In this document: in pieces, positions 24,501-33,536 of the stretch
Layout of the letters: each line of letters starts with the position of its first letter
How positions within the stretch are numbered: position 1 is the first letter of the stretch
NCBI GenBank assembly: GCA_049975245.1
Contig: JBNGDB010000021.1
Coordinates: 1 to 42,679 of the forward strand
From: UBA117 sp049975245
Lineage (GTDB): Archaea; Methanobacteriota; Methanobacteria; Methanobacteriales; Methanobacteriaceae
Direction: 5' to 3'
Length of the DNA stretch: 42,679 bases
Translations under genes and position numbers: made by a program
The notes under the pieces: generated by a model
Seen by the model: only the letters and a program-made list of their open reading frames with translations
What the model was told of the DNA's origin: nothing
Databases searched by the model: none

Positions 24501-24656
24501 ATGAACCAAAAAAATACTGGTATAATAGTAATGGTGTTAGCCATTTTGCTGGCAATAATATACCTGGCTGTGCCCGCCTTACTGTTGTACGCCTACTGGA
24601 TAGCAGTGATTTTATTGTTTGTATACGGTCTATATTCCTACTTTAGGGGTAGTTAA
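24501..24656 (+). CDS. 51-residue membrane peptide between two usp genes
   Basis: A short frame that begins MNQKNTG and continues as almost unbroken hydrophobic sequence (about residues 8-28 and 30-47, interrupted by a Pro at about 25), ending FRGS. It should form two close helices or a hairpin in the membrane. GGTGAT lies four bases before the ATG at exactly the spacing seen elsewhere in the window, and this is the strongest evidence that it is translated. I do not recognise the family. It is transcribed opposite to both stress protein genes. Confidence 0.7.
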   Translation: MNQKNTGIIVMVLAILLAIIYLAVPALLLYAYWIAVILLFVYGLYSYFRGS

Positions 24657-24699
24657 TTTATAATGATTAATTCTATAATATTCTCTACTCCTTTTTTTA

Positions 24700-25149
24700 T
24701 TATTTTACAACTAAAACTGGACATTTTGAAGTTCTGACTACTTTTTCAGTTACACTGCCAAGTAATAGACGATCAAGGCCGTGTTTTCCCGCTGTTCCCA
24801 TAATTATCAGGTCTATTTTTTCTTCGTCTACTGTTTCCAAGATCATATCCACGGGGTGGCCCTCTTTTATAACTGTTTTAACATTCATAGATTCCCGGCA
24901 AGTACCATCACATTTACGGTCCATTATTATTTTTTCAAAGTCCTCAACAGCCCTTTTACTTTCTGCTCTAAGTCCCTGGTCTAAAACAGTTATAAGTTGA
25001 TCTTCAGGTAATGCCTGTAAATATGCAGTTTCGATTACATTTAAAACTATTATATCAGCCATACTCTGATTAGCGAGCCATATGGCATGTTCTCCAGCTC
25101 TTTGTGCATATTCAGACCCATCTGTAGGTAATAATATTTTTTTGTACAT
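24700..25149 (-). CDS. Universal stress protein (UspA family)
   Basis: A 149-residue UspA domain: LLPTDGSEYAQRAGEHAIWL, DIIVLNVIET, ATP signature GTAGKHGLDRLLLGS and a terminal CPVLVVK. Like its neighbour it carries a Cys-x3-Cys pair (CDGTC), suggesting a shared redox or metal feature. GAGAGGTCA precedes the ATG by six bases. The two genes are paralogues, probably from a local duplication, and likely differ in the signal that induces them. No fused transporter or kinase domain is present. Confidence 0.92.
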   Translation of the reverse strand: MYKKILLPTDGSEYAQRAGEHAIWLANQSMADIIVLNVIETAYLQALPEDQLITVLDQGLRAESKRAVEDFEKIIMDRKCDGTCRESMNVKTVIKEGHPVDMILETVDEEKIDLIIMGTAGKHGLDRLLLGSVTEKVVRTSKCPVLVVK

Positions 25150-25290
25150 ATAATTGACCTCTCAATATATTATTATTCAATTCTCTCTAATATTTTTTTT
25201 CTTCAATAGTGATAAATGGAATAAAAATTATATTACAACTTATACAGAATTTATATTAATTTTTTGATTAATATTTTAGCGGGTGTTAGT

Positions 25291-25575
25291 GTGGAGAATA
25301 AAATTACACTGGAACAATATAAAACCGCCTATAGACTGGTAGAAAAGATTGAACGCAGAAAAAGTTTTTTCAGACATTTAGGACTCTACCTCATAGTTAA
25401 CTTCGCATCAATCCTTATTAACTATATTTTTACCCCCGATTTCGTCTGGTTCATATTCCCCCTATTTTTTTGGGGTATTGGAATATTGTGGAACTTTTTA
25501 GGCTCTTTCATCTGGATTGATAAAACACTGGAGCGGAGAATGAGTGAAGCTGAGAAAAGGGCAATTAAGGAATAG
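25291..25575 (+). CDS. 2TM domain protein
   Basis: A 94-residue protein with a charged N-terminal helix (ITLEQYKTAYRLVEKIERRK), two membrane helices (about 31-50 and 56-76) joined by a short loop, and a basic C-terminal tail. This is the 2TM domain pattern, which in bacteria occurs alone or with LytTR regulators; its function is unknown. A longer frame begins at TTG 25264, but GTG at 25291 has GGGTG five bases upstream and is preferred. It is 75 bases from the CBS-MgtE gene and may be co-transcribed with it. Confidence 0.75.
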   Translation: MENKITLEQYKTAYRLVEKIERRKSFFRHLGLYLIVNFASILINYIFTPDFVWFIFPLFFWGIGILWNFLGSFIWIDKTLERRMSEAEKRAIKE

Positions 25576-25649
25576 CATAATTCAATTTATTATGATTAAT
25601 AATAATTTATACCAATTGAAATAATAAAATTTGTATGGGGCTTTATTAA

Positions 25650-26651
25650 GTGAATGAAAAAACAGAAATCTCTTATGATACTATAGAAGAGATAATTGAT
25701 ACTGCCATACCTGTAGTAGAATCGGGGACATTGGTTGAGAATGTTAAGGAGATGCTGGCTAAAAAAGCTTACACTTTTGATAATATTAATTACATCTACG
25801 TGGTGGATGAAGCTAACATCCTAAAGGGTGTTGCTTCTATTAAAAATATTTTAAGCTGTTCTAATATTAACTCTAAAGTAGATGATCTAATGGAACGGGA
25901 GGTTTTTACAGTGGATACCTCCACTGACCCTGAAAGAGTTGTTTACCAGGCTCTTTCCCATAGGATTAAAAATATGCCTGTGGTGGATGAAGAGGATCAT
26001 TTGCTTGGAATTATCACCTATGATAATATTATGAGGATATTTAACCATGAAGTTCAAAAGGATATACTTATATTTGGAGGTGTATTCCACCGGGTAGGTG
26101 AAGAATACACCAGTTTAAAATCAAGCGCCTGGTTCATGGTCAAGTCCAGACTGCCATGGCTTATTATTGGAATTATTGGGGGAACAATAGCTGCATCAGT
26201 TATAAGCACTTTTGAAAGTCTTTTGAGTAAGTTATTAGTTCTAGCTGCTTTTATACCGGTGATGGTGTATATGAGCGATGCAGCCGGAACCCAGTCTGAA
26301 GCATTGATAATTAGAGGTATTGCCATAGACCCTAATTTTCCAGTTAAATCCTATCTCTTACGGGAGTTGAAAGTGGCATCTGTTATTGCGCTGGCCTCTG
26401 GATTATTTGTTTATGTCATTGCACTTATAGGATGGAATAATCCTGTTTTAAGTGCTATAATCGGTTTTTCGATGTTTTTTAGTATTATTGCTTCGGTTGT
26501 TATTGCTACGGTATCTCCCCTCATATTTAAGAGGTTAAATCTTGATCCGGCGGTGGCTACCGGTCCTCTTGCCACTATTTTCAGTGATATTATAACTCTG
26601 GCTATATACTTCTCAGTGGCTTTAATGTTTTTTGATATTTTCAATCTATAA
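25650..26651 (+). CDS. CBS-pair MgtE-type divalent cation transporter
   Basis: A 333-residue protein. Residues about 10-130 form two CBS domains (IYVVDEANILKGVASIKNIL and MPVVDEEDHLLGIITYDNIM), and from about 165 a five-helix MgtE/SLC41-type membrane domain with the conserved SDAAGTQSEALIIRGIA, RELKVASVIALASG and LDPAVATGPLATIFSDI. Members move Mg2+ or related ions, with CBS domains gating by cytosolic Mg2+ or nucleotide. Compared with bacterial MgtE (about 450 residues) the N-terminal helical domain is missing. GTG start, ribosome site weak. Close to the 2TM gene and the Nmad3 gene. Confidence 0.88.
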   Translation: MNEKTEISYDTIEEIIDTAIPVVESGTLVENVKEMLAKKAYTFDNINYIYVVDEANILKGVASIKNILSCSNINSKVDDLMEREVFTVDTSTDPERVVYQALSHRIKNMPVVDEEDHLLGIITYDNIMRIFNHEVQKDILIFGGVFHRVGEEYTSLKSSAWFMVKSRLPWLIIGIIGGTIAASVISTFESLLSKLLVLAAFIPVMVYMSDAAGTQSEALIIRGIAIDPNFPVKSYLLRELKVASVIALASGLFVYVIALIGWNNPVLSAIIGFSMFFSIIASVVIATVSPLIFKRLNLDPAVATGPLATIFSDIITLAIYFSVALMFFDIFNL

Positions 26652-26745
26652 GTTAGTTTCAACAAGCTATAATCCAATTATAACTATAATCCAAAATAAT
26701 ATACTAATAACAATATTCATTAAATTAAATATAGGTACAAAATTT

Positions 26746-27450
26746 ATGAAAGCTTTACTTCTAAGAGTAGGAATAGATAAAGGTTCCGGCGGAATACTGG
26801 CACCCATTTTTGTTGATGGTAGTTTTGAATACATTCCAATACCCGAAATGGATGAAAAATCTGCTGAGACACAAACTTTCAACAACACCATGGGAAAAAA
26901 AGGAACCTACTTATCATACTACTTACCCTCAAAATTTAAAAATAAAAAGATGCATTTAGATCCAGAATTTACCACATTTACCTATGGCGATGTAGGTGTT
27001 AAAGCTAAATATTTAGCTAAACTTGAAGAAAATGATCTAATAGTATTCTACGCCGGCCTAAAACCATATGATAACAAGATTTATCCGGAAGCCTTGTACA
27101 TCATTGGCTATTTTACTGTTGACAAGGTCTTTGATTTTAAAAAATTGGATACTAAAACCCGAAAAAATTTGTCCAACACCTTTCATAATAATGCCCACAT
27201 CAAAAGAAGTAACCCCGAGGAAGATCTGGTAATAGTTGCAGGAAATCCTGAAAAAAGCAAGTTACTGGATAGGGCTATCTTAATCAGCGCTAAAAAATTG
27301 GATAAAAGAGGTAGAAAATACCATGCTGTATCACCCGAAATGGAAAAAAAGTTAGATATAAAAGGCTCCATACAGCGAAGTATCCCTCCCCGATTCATAA
27401 AAGATGAAAAAATAGTTAATCTCCAAATTTTAATAGGGATAATCGATTAA
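26746..27450 (+). CDS. Nmad3 (nucleotide modification associated domain 3) protein
   Basis: A 234-residue soluble protein starting MKALLLRVGIDKGSGG and continuing FEYIPIPE. This is the recognisable start of the Nmad3 family, named from genomic association with DNA base hypermodification systems; its own activity is not established. Further segments (FYAGLKPYD, YIIGYFTVDKVFDF, LDRAILISAKK) are typical of the family, which may bind a nucleotide or modified base. The frame opens 38 codons earlier, but those residues are unlike the family; ATG at 26746 is chosen although its ribosome site (AGGT) is ten bases away. No other modification gene is nearby, so this is an orphan. Confidence 0.72.
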   Translation: MKALLLRVGIDKGSGGILAPIFVDGSFEYIPIPEMDEKSAETQTFNNTMGKKGTYLSYYLPSKFKNKKMHLDPEFTTFTYGDVGVKAKYLAKLEENDLIVFYAGLKPYDNKIYPEALYIIGYFTVDKVFDFKKLDTKTRKNLSNTFHNNAHIKRSNPEEDLVIVAGNPEKSKLLDRAILISAKKLDKRGRKYHAVSPEMEKKLDIKGSIQRSIPPRFIKDEKIVNLQILIGIID

Positions 27451-27574
27451 ATCAATTATAAAGTATAATTATATCTAAAAATTATTAAATGGCATTATGT
27501 AAACAAATCATCTAATTATTATCATCTTCTAATAGATTTTGAATGTTTAATAGATTTTTGAATGGGTTGGTTCA

Positions 27575-30265
27575 ATGACGGACTACTATAATATAAGCTG
27601 TGAAGAAACATTTAAAGAATTAAAAAGCAGCGAGAAGGGTTTAACCAATGATGAAGCGTTGAAAAGGCAGGATATCTATGGATTAAATAAGTTAAAAGAA
27701 AAAAAAGGTATTACTCCCTTTCAGATTTTATATAGGCAGTTCACCTCATTTATTGTAATCATTCTTATTGCTGCTACTATAATCTCCTTTTTGATTGGAG
27801 AAACTCTTGATGCAATTGTGATAATTGTCATTATTATATTAAATGGGATTTTTGGTTTTGTACAGGAATACAGGGCTGAAAAAGCAATTGAAGAACTTAA
27901 AAAGTTAACAGTTTTAAAATCCCGTGTTCTACGGAATGGAAAAGAAGTAGAATTGAATTCTAAGGAATTAGTACCGGGGGATGTTATTATTTTAGAGGCC
28001 GGTAGTAAATGCCCCGCAGATGCCCGGATTTTTCAGGCTTCCTCATTACAAGTGGATGAATCATCCTTAACCGGTGAATCAGTCCCATCAATTAAAGTTA
28101 CCCAGACCTTTGCACAGGATACTGTATTAGCTGATCAGGAAAATATGGTCTTTATGGGGACCGTGGTAACTAATGGCAGTGGCCGGGCCGTGGTCACCAG
28201 CACCGGTATGGAAACAGAAATTGGGAAAATAGCAGATCTGGTGCAAGTAGAAGAAGAACAGTTAACCCCTCTCCAGGTTAAACTTAAAGAATTCGGTAAA
28301 AAATTAGGAATAATAACCATTGGTGTTTCAGTAATTATATTTATAGCAGGAATACTCAAAGCTTACCTTTTTACTGGAGTAGTACAGCCGGATTATATTA
28401 ATGAAATGTTTTTAACCGCAGTGGCACTGGCTGTAGCAGCAATCCCTGAGGGACTGCCCGCAATAGTGACAATATCCCTGGCCCTGGGAGTTAAAAGGAT
28501 GGTAAAACGCCATGCTGTTATAAGACAGCTGCCCGCTGTGGAAACTTTAGGTAGTACCAACATTATCTGCTCTGATAAAACAGGAACCATTACCCAGAAC
28601 CAGATGACTGTCAGAGAAATATATGCCAATAATACCTTAATCCAAGTAACTGGAGAAGGTTATGAGCCAGATGGAACTTTCCTTAAAAAAGGTGAAGAAT
28701 TAGAAAGTCCGGATAACATTGAATTAATATTAATGGCCGGAGCATTATGCAACGATGCTAAACTGGTACGTAATGAAAAATGGGAAATAATCGGAGATCC
28801 CACAGAAGGAGCGCTCCTTGTCAGTGCAGAAAAAGCTGGATTAATAAAAGATGATTTAAATTCTAAATATCCTCGTATAGATGAATTACCTTTCGATTCT
28901 GAACGTAAATTAATGACCACCATCCACCAGGTAAACCAAAAAAAAGTGGCCTATGTGAAAGGGGCTCCTGACTTTTTAGTGGATAAATGTGAATATTTCT
29001 ACCTGGATGGTGATATTAAAAAATTAACCAAAGATGACAAGAATAAAATAATGGATTATAACACTAGAATGGCTAATGAAGGGTTAAGAGTTTTAGGCTT
29101 CGCCTTCAAATCATTAGGGGACAACTATAATTTAAATGTTGATTCTGTGGAATCTGGACTTATATTTATCGGGTTGCAAGCCATGATTGATCCTCCCCGG
29201 GAAGGGGTGGAAGCTGCAATAAAAAGGACCAAAACAGCAGGTATTAGAACTGTCATCATATCTGGTGATCATGTTCTAACTGCTAAGGCCATTGCCCAGA
29301 AAATAGGACTTTTTAAAGTGGATGATAAGGCCGTTAGCGGCGAAGATCTTAAAAATATTACAGAACAAGAATTAGATGACATGGTTGACCATGTTACAGT
29401 TTATGCCCGGGTTAGCCCTGAAGATAAGGTTAGAATTTTAAATGCCCTTAAAAAGAAAGGAAATATTGTGGCCATGACTGGGGATGGTGTTAATGATGCT
29501 CCTGCTCTTAAACAAGCTGATATTGGAATTTCTATGGGTATAACCGGTACTGACGTGGCAAAAGAAGCATCGGATATGATATTAACTGATGATAATTTTA
29601 CCTCTATTGTTAATGCCGTGGAGCAAGGTAGAGGTATTTACAGTAACATCAAAAAATTTGTCCAGTATACTCTTTCATCTAATTTAGGGGAAATTCTAGT
29701 AATCTTCTTAGCTATTCTCATTGGATGGCCACTACCCTTAACTGCCATCCAAATATTATGGGTTAACCTTTTAACCGATGGCCTACCCGGCCTGGCACTT
29801 GGCCTGGATCCATTTAGTAAGAATCTCATGGAAAACCCTCCACGCCCACGGGAAGAGAGCATAATCTCCAGGAATGTTATCAAAAATATTGCCCTGGTTG
29901 GATTAATAATAGGAGCAGGCACACTTTTAATGTTCAATTTCTATGGACATGAAAGTTTAAAGGCCCAGACAGTAGCATTTACTACTCTGGTAATGTTTCA
30001 GTTATTCAATGTGCTGACTTACAGGGCCCAGAACTTTAAAATTAACATTTCTAATAGTAAATACCTTGTGGCTGCAGTTTCAGTGTCAGTATTACTTCAA
30101 TTTGCAGTGCTATACACACCTTTAAACCGGGCATTTGGAACTACTCCTCTGGGACTAATGGACTGGTTGGTTATAATAGCAGCATCATTTACCATATACT
30201 TGATATTAGAATCAAGAAAAATGATCATGAAGCACCGTAAAAATAAAAGAGTATCAATTAAATAA
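27575..30265 (+). CDS. P2A-type Ca2+-transporting ATPase
   Basis: An 896-residue P-type ATPase with all three cytoplasmic domains: actuator loop LTGESVP, phosphorylation site SDKTGTIT (Asp334), nucleotide domain KGAPD and DPPREGV, and hinge MTGDGVNDAPALKQADIGI. Ten membrane helices are expected. The ion site matches SERCA at TM4 (AAIPEGLPA), TM5 (SSNLGEI, Asn768/Glu771 equivalents) and TM6 (NLLTDGLP, Asn796/Thr799/Asp800). At TM8 the residue matching SERCA Glu908 appears to be Val (TLVMFQLFNVL), so only one Ca2+ per ATP is likely. It exports Ca2+ from the cytoplasm. GGTTGGTT lies before the ATG. Divergent regulatory partners not seen. Confidence 0.92.
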   Translation: MTDYYNISCEETFKELKSSEKGLTNDEALKRQDIYGLNKLKEKKGITPFQILYRQFTSFIVIILIAATIISFLIGETLDAIVIIVIIILNGIFGFVQEYRAEKAIEELKKLTVLKSRVLRNGKEVELNSKELVPGDVIILEAGSKCPADARIFQASSLQVDESSLTGESVPSIKVTQTFAQDTVLADQENMVFMGTVVTNGSGRAVVTSTGMETEIGKIADLVQVEEEQLTPLQVKLKEFGKKLGIITIGVSVIIFIAGILKAYLFTGVVQPDYINEMFLTAVALAVAAIPEGLPAIVTISLALGVKRMVKRHAVIRQLPAVETLGSTNIICSDKTGTITQNQMTVREIYANNTLIQVTGEGYEPDGTFLKKGEELESPDNIELILMAGALCNDAKLVRNEKWEIIGDPTEGALLVSAEKAGLIKDDLNSKYPRIDELPFDSERKLMTTIHQVNQKKVAYVKGAPDFLVDKCEYFYLDGDIKKLTKDDKNKIMDYNTRMANEGLRVLGFAFKSLGDNYNLNVDSVESGLIFIGLQAMIDPPREGVEAAIKRTKTAGIRTVIISGDHVLTAKAIAQKIGLFKVDDKAVSGEDLKNITEQELDDMVDHVTVYARVSPEDKVRILNALKKKGNIVAMTGDGVNDAPALKQADIGISMGITGTDVAKEASDMILTDDNFTSIVNAVEQGRGIYSNIKKFVQYTLSSNLGEILVIFLAILIGWPLPLTAIQILWVNLLTDGLPGLALGLDPFSKNLMENPPRPREESIISRNVIKNIALVGLIIGAGTLLMFNFYGHESLKAQTVAFTTLVMFQLFNVLTYRAQNFKINISNSKYLVAAVSVSVLLQFAVLYTPLNRAFGTTPLGLMDWLVIIAASFTIYLILESRKMIMKHRKNKRVSIK

Positions 30266-30359
30266 TCATGAATAGATTAGGCTAGATTATAAAAGAAAAT
30301 ATTAATTATCGGCGTATGAAATAACTTTAATTCCAGTTTTTATTTAATTTTTTAAGGGC

Positions 30360-31214
30360 TTATCTGTTAATTTCATTCATTAGGGCCATGGTACTTCTAA
30401 GGAATTTTTCAACAATAGATTTATATTTTTCTTCACTTTTTTTCAAGGCATCTATAGCTTTTTTACGTTCACTTATATCAATAAAGCTTTCAAGTAGAGA
30501 TTCACGGCTGTTCAATGTAACTGGAGCTACTGTTTTTATAATGGGAATCTCATTTTTATCTTTATCCAAAAGAACCCTCTCTGAATTATCTACTTTTTGA
30601 TTTAGATCAATTATAGGGCAGTTACATTCTTCTGCTGGGCAAACGTATTTGTGACAAATATGGCCCTTTATTATCTCTGGGGATAATCCAATCAAATCAG
30701 CAGCCACATCATTTATCTCCACGATCTCTTTGGTTTCACAATCTACCACCATTAAACCGGTTTGAATTGAAGAAAAAATAGTTCTTAAATATTCTTCCCG
30801 TTCTTTTAATGCTTTTTCAGCATTTTTACGTAGAGTAATATCCTCAAATATCAGGAAAATTTCTCCATTTGATGGAAATATGGGATATATTTCTATTATC
30901 CTTTTATTATCATTATTATTTTGATTAATTTCTAAGAAAACCGAGTCTATATTTTTATCTTTAAGAAAAGTTTCCACTTTTTCCTGTAAATTGTGATCCG
31001 ATTCGAAATTTTTTAATATTGAACTTTCTTCAAAGTCATAACCCATTATATGAATAAATTTAGAATTATAATATTTCAAAACACCATTCTTATCTAACAA
31101 TATAATACCAAATGGGAAATTATCCATTAACTTCTCTATTAAGTGGTAATCTTTATAAAAAGAATAATTATCGGAATTTATTAAAGAGTTTGGAACATTT
31201 TTTTCTACAGACAT
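30360..31214 (-). CDS. PAS-only sensory protein
   Basis: A 284-residue soluble protein with two PAS domains (about 25-135 and 137-255) and a coiled end (KKSEEKYKSIVEKFL) that stops where another PAS or a kinase would begin. The second PAS contains ICHKYVCPAEECNCPII, a cluster of four Cys and one His that could hold a metal or respond to redox state, similar to the CPWC PAS of the kinase at 13980. It has no output domain. It could pass signals to a kinase by heteromer formation, or be a truncated kinase gene. GGGGGAG lies nine bases before the ATG, so it is probably expressed. It is divergent from the permease gene. Confidence 0.82.
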   Translation of the reverse strand: MSVEKNVPNSLINSDNYSFYKDYHLIEKLMDNFPFGIILLDKNGVLKYYNSKFIHIMGYDFEESSILKNFESDHNLQEKVETFLKDKNIDSVFLEINQNNNDNKRIIEIYPIFPSNGEIFLIFEDITLRKNAEKALKEREEYLRTIFSSIQTGLMVVDCETKEIVEINDVAADLIGLSPEIIKGHICHKYVCPAEECNCPIIDLNQKVDNSERVLLDKDKNEIPIIKTVAPVTLNSRESLLESFIDISERKKAIDALKKSEEKYKSIVEKFLRSTMALMNEINR

Positions 31215-31352
31215 CTAGAGTTTCTCCCCCTCATATTAGGTTTCAATATACATCTGAGAATTATTTTAAAGAGATTTATTTTAAAAATATAATCTATTTA
31301 ATAATTAAATTTTGTGTCATTTAATATAAAGAACTGAATATCTTCAAAAAGG

Positions 31353-31362
31353 TTATATAAAA
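31353..31362 (+). promoter_or_regulatory. TATA element for the amino acid permease gene
   Basis: TTATATAAAA about 31 bases before the permease ATG, preceded by AAAAAGG; it predicts a short leader of 5-10 bases. Placement only; strength not assessed. Confidence 0.5.
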
Positions 31363-31392
31363 ATCCATACTTAAATATTTATAGGTAATTTC

Positions 31393-32697
31393 ATGTCTAA
31401 AGAAAAATCTTTAGGGTTCTGGTCAGTAGTTGCCATAGGCATTGGGGGTATGGTGGGCGGAGGTATTTTTGCAGTTCTGGGATTAGCCGTAGAATTATCA
31501 CATGGTGGAACTCCGTTAGCTTTCTTATTAGCAGGTTTAGTTGCACTTATAACATCATATTCCTATGCAAAATTGTCAGTTAAATATCCCAGTCAGGGAG
31601 GTACTGTAGAATTTTTAAATAAATCCTTTGGATCTGGTTTTACCACTGGCAGTTTCAATGTTCTTTTATTTATTAGTTATATCGTAATGCTTTCATTATA
31701 CGCCTATGCCTTTGGAAGTTATGCTGCCAGCTTTTTCCCGGTTGAAGTGCAAAGTTTATGGAGGCATATATTCACATCTATCATTATAATAGCCTTAACT
31801 GGCCTTAATATTTTAGGTGCCCGTGCTGTTGGAAAATTTGAGGAAGCTATTGTCGCATTTAAAATTTTTATATTGTTAGTTTTCATTTCTGTTGGGATAT
31901 TAAGCGTTAACACTCAAAATTTGCAACCAACAACCTGGACCAGTCCCCTATCCTTAATTGCAGGAGGTATGATAATCTTTGTGGCCTATGAAGGGTTTGA
32001 ATTAATTGCAAATACTGCTGAAGATGTTAAAAATCCTGGCAAAATCCTTCCACGGGCTTATTATTTCTCGGTTATCTTTGTGATTTTCCTTTATATGATG
32101 GTGGCCCTGGTAACAGTGGGCAATCTGCCTCTAGATCAGATCATTGCTGCTAAAGATTATGCTCTTGCTGCCGCAGCAAAACCCTTTCTGGGAATGTTAG
32201 GATTTGTATTAATTGCTATTGCAGCATTACTCTCTACTGGTTCTGCTATAAATGCTACCTTGTACGGTACATCTAGGGTAAGTTACATTATAGCTAAGGA
32301 GGGGGAGTTACCCCAACAACTTGAGAGGAAAATTTGGAACAAACCTTTAGAAGGTCTTTTAATCACATCTGCTATAACATTAATTATTGCTAACCTTTTC
32401 AATGTTTCTCAAATCGCCACTATGGGAAGTGCCGGTTTTCTAATTATTTTTGCAGCAGTAAATGCTTCCAACTTTAATTTACATAAATCAACAAAAAGTT
32501 CAAGATACATATCTTTATTAGGTTTAATCACCTGTACCGGTGCTCTAGTTGCCCTTGTTCTTCAGACATTGTTTACTAATCCCTTAGACATTTGGATATT
32601 GATATTATTGGTTTTATCCTCTGTAATCATAGAATTTATTTATCAAAAGACTACTGGCAGAAAAATTAGGGGGATCTATAGTAAATTGAAGAAGTAA
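31393..32697 (+). CDS. APC superfamily amino acid permease
   Basis: A 434-residue transporter with twelve membrane helices. The unwound helix 1 binding loop reads GIGGMVGGGIFAVLG, and helix 6 carries VAYEGFELIANTAEDVKNP with the acidic cluster typical of the family. It should take up an amino acid or polyamine with H+ or Na+. The substrate is not evident; the short length and lack of a C-terminal domain set it apart from the larger APC-USP fusions. AGGT is seven bases before the ATG. It is monocistronic, followed by T-rich stretches that may end transcription. Confidence 0.9.
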   Translation: MSKEKSLGFWSVVAIGIGGMVGGGIFAVLGLAVELSHGGTPLAFLLAGLVALITSYSYAKLSVKYPSQGGTVEFLNKSFGSGFTTGSFNVLLFISYIVMLSLYAYAFGSYAASFFPVEVQSLWRHIFTSIIIIALTGLNILGARAVGKFEEAIVAFKIFILLVFISVGILSVNTQNLQPTTWTSPLSLIAGGMIIFVAYEGFELIANTAEDVKNPGKILPRAYYFSVIFVIFLYMMVALVTVGNLPLDQIIAAKDYALAAAAKPFLGMLGFVLIAIAALLSTGSAINATLYGTSRVSYIIAKEGELPQQLERKIWNKPLEGLLITSAITLIIANLFNVSQIATMGSAGFLIIFAAVNASNFNLHKSTKSSRYISLLGLITCTGALVALVLQTLFTNPLDIWILILLVLSSVIIEFIYQKTTGRKIRGIYSKLKK

Positions 32698-32732
32698 CTT
32701 TGGATATTATATAAGATTTTCTAATCTAAAAA

Positions 32733-32771
32733 TTTTTTTTCATTAAATAGTATTCTTTTTTAAATTTTTTT
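32733..32771 (+). terminator. T-tract terminator after the permease gene
   Basis: Three T-runs (eight at 32733, six at 32756, seven at 32765) lie 35-75 bases past the permease stop. Such oligo-T tracts terminate archaeal RNA polymerase without a hairpin. Confidence 0.5.
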
Positions 32772-32909
32772 AACTTAAAACTAGATCAATAACCATATAT
32801 AGGCTAAACTTTATCTAACTATTAAATTACAATATAAAAAATATTTATATTACTCCTTTAATAAACAATACTTTATTGGGCTTGTTTAATCACTTAGGAG
32901 GGAATTATT

Positions 32910-33428
32910 ATGGCTGAAAACAGGAATGTTTTATTAGGTATTTTATTTATAATATTAGGTATCTTAGTTATTGCCTTCCCATTGATCAGCGTTTTTACTG
33001 TTAGCGTTTTAGCAGGTTTTGCCATACTATTTCTGGGAATATGGTTCCTGGCACACAGCTTTGACGTCTGGCATGAAAACAAAGCAGCAGGTGTATTAAA
33101 TCTATTGCTGGCCGTTTTGGCAATTATTGTGGGAATAGGTATGTTTGGAAACATACTAGCATTTAGTTTCTTAGCAAGTCTCTGGTTATACTTATCCGGA
33201 TTTTTCCTGATAATAGCTGGAGTGGTGGGATTAGTCACCAGAGAAGCAAAAATAAATAAAGGTACTGCTCTACTGGGTATAATCCTGGGTATTATTTACC
33301 TCATATTAGGTATATATGCATTGAATCCGTTATATCTTGCTATAATAATAGGTATCTGGTTAATAGTTGACGGAATTGCACTATTCTTTGTCAATCCAAT
33401 GGATATCCCAGAACCAGTAGAAGAATAA
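32910..33428 (+). CDS. DUF308/HdeD family membrane protein
   Basis: A 172-residue protein with six membrane helices arranged as three similar hairpins, carrying glycine-rich repeats such as GILFIILGILVIAFP, GIILGIIYLILGIYALNP and GIWLIVDGIALFF. This is the DUF308 pattern seen in HdeD, linked to acid resistance in Escherichia coli; its role in archaea is not known. TAGGAGGGA lies seven bases before the ATG, one of the strongest ribosome sites here, suggesting high expression. A TATA-like AATATTTATATTAC lies about 65 bases upstream. It converges with the rad50 gene. Confidence 0.88.
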   Translation: MAENRNVLLGILFIILGILVIAFPLISVFTVSVLAGFAILFLGIWFLAHSFDVWHENKAAGVLNLLLAVLAIIVGIGMFGNILAFSFLASLWLYLSGFFLIIAGVVGLVTREAKINKGTALLGIILGIIYLILGIYALNPLYLAIIIGIWLIVDGIALFFVNPMDIPEPVEE

Positions 33429-33471
33429 ATTAATTTATAGAACTATAGTTTAAATATTGCAAGCCCATTAC

Positions 33472-33502
33472 TTTTTTTAAATTACATTATACCCCCTTTT
33501 TT
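33472..33502 (+). terminator. T-tract terminator after the DUF308 gene
   Basis: Runs of seven T (33472-33478) and six T (33497-33502) lie 45-75 bases past the stop. Read from the other strand these are A-runs, so they do not serve rad50. Confidence 0.45.
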
Positions 33503-33536
33503 ATTATATTGAAATTTTATCAAATTAATCATAGAT

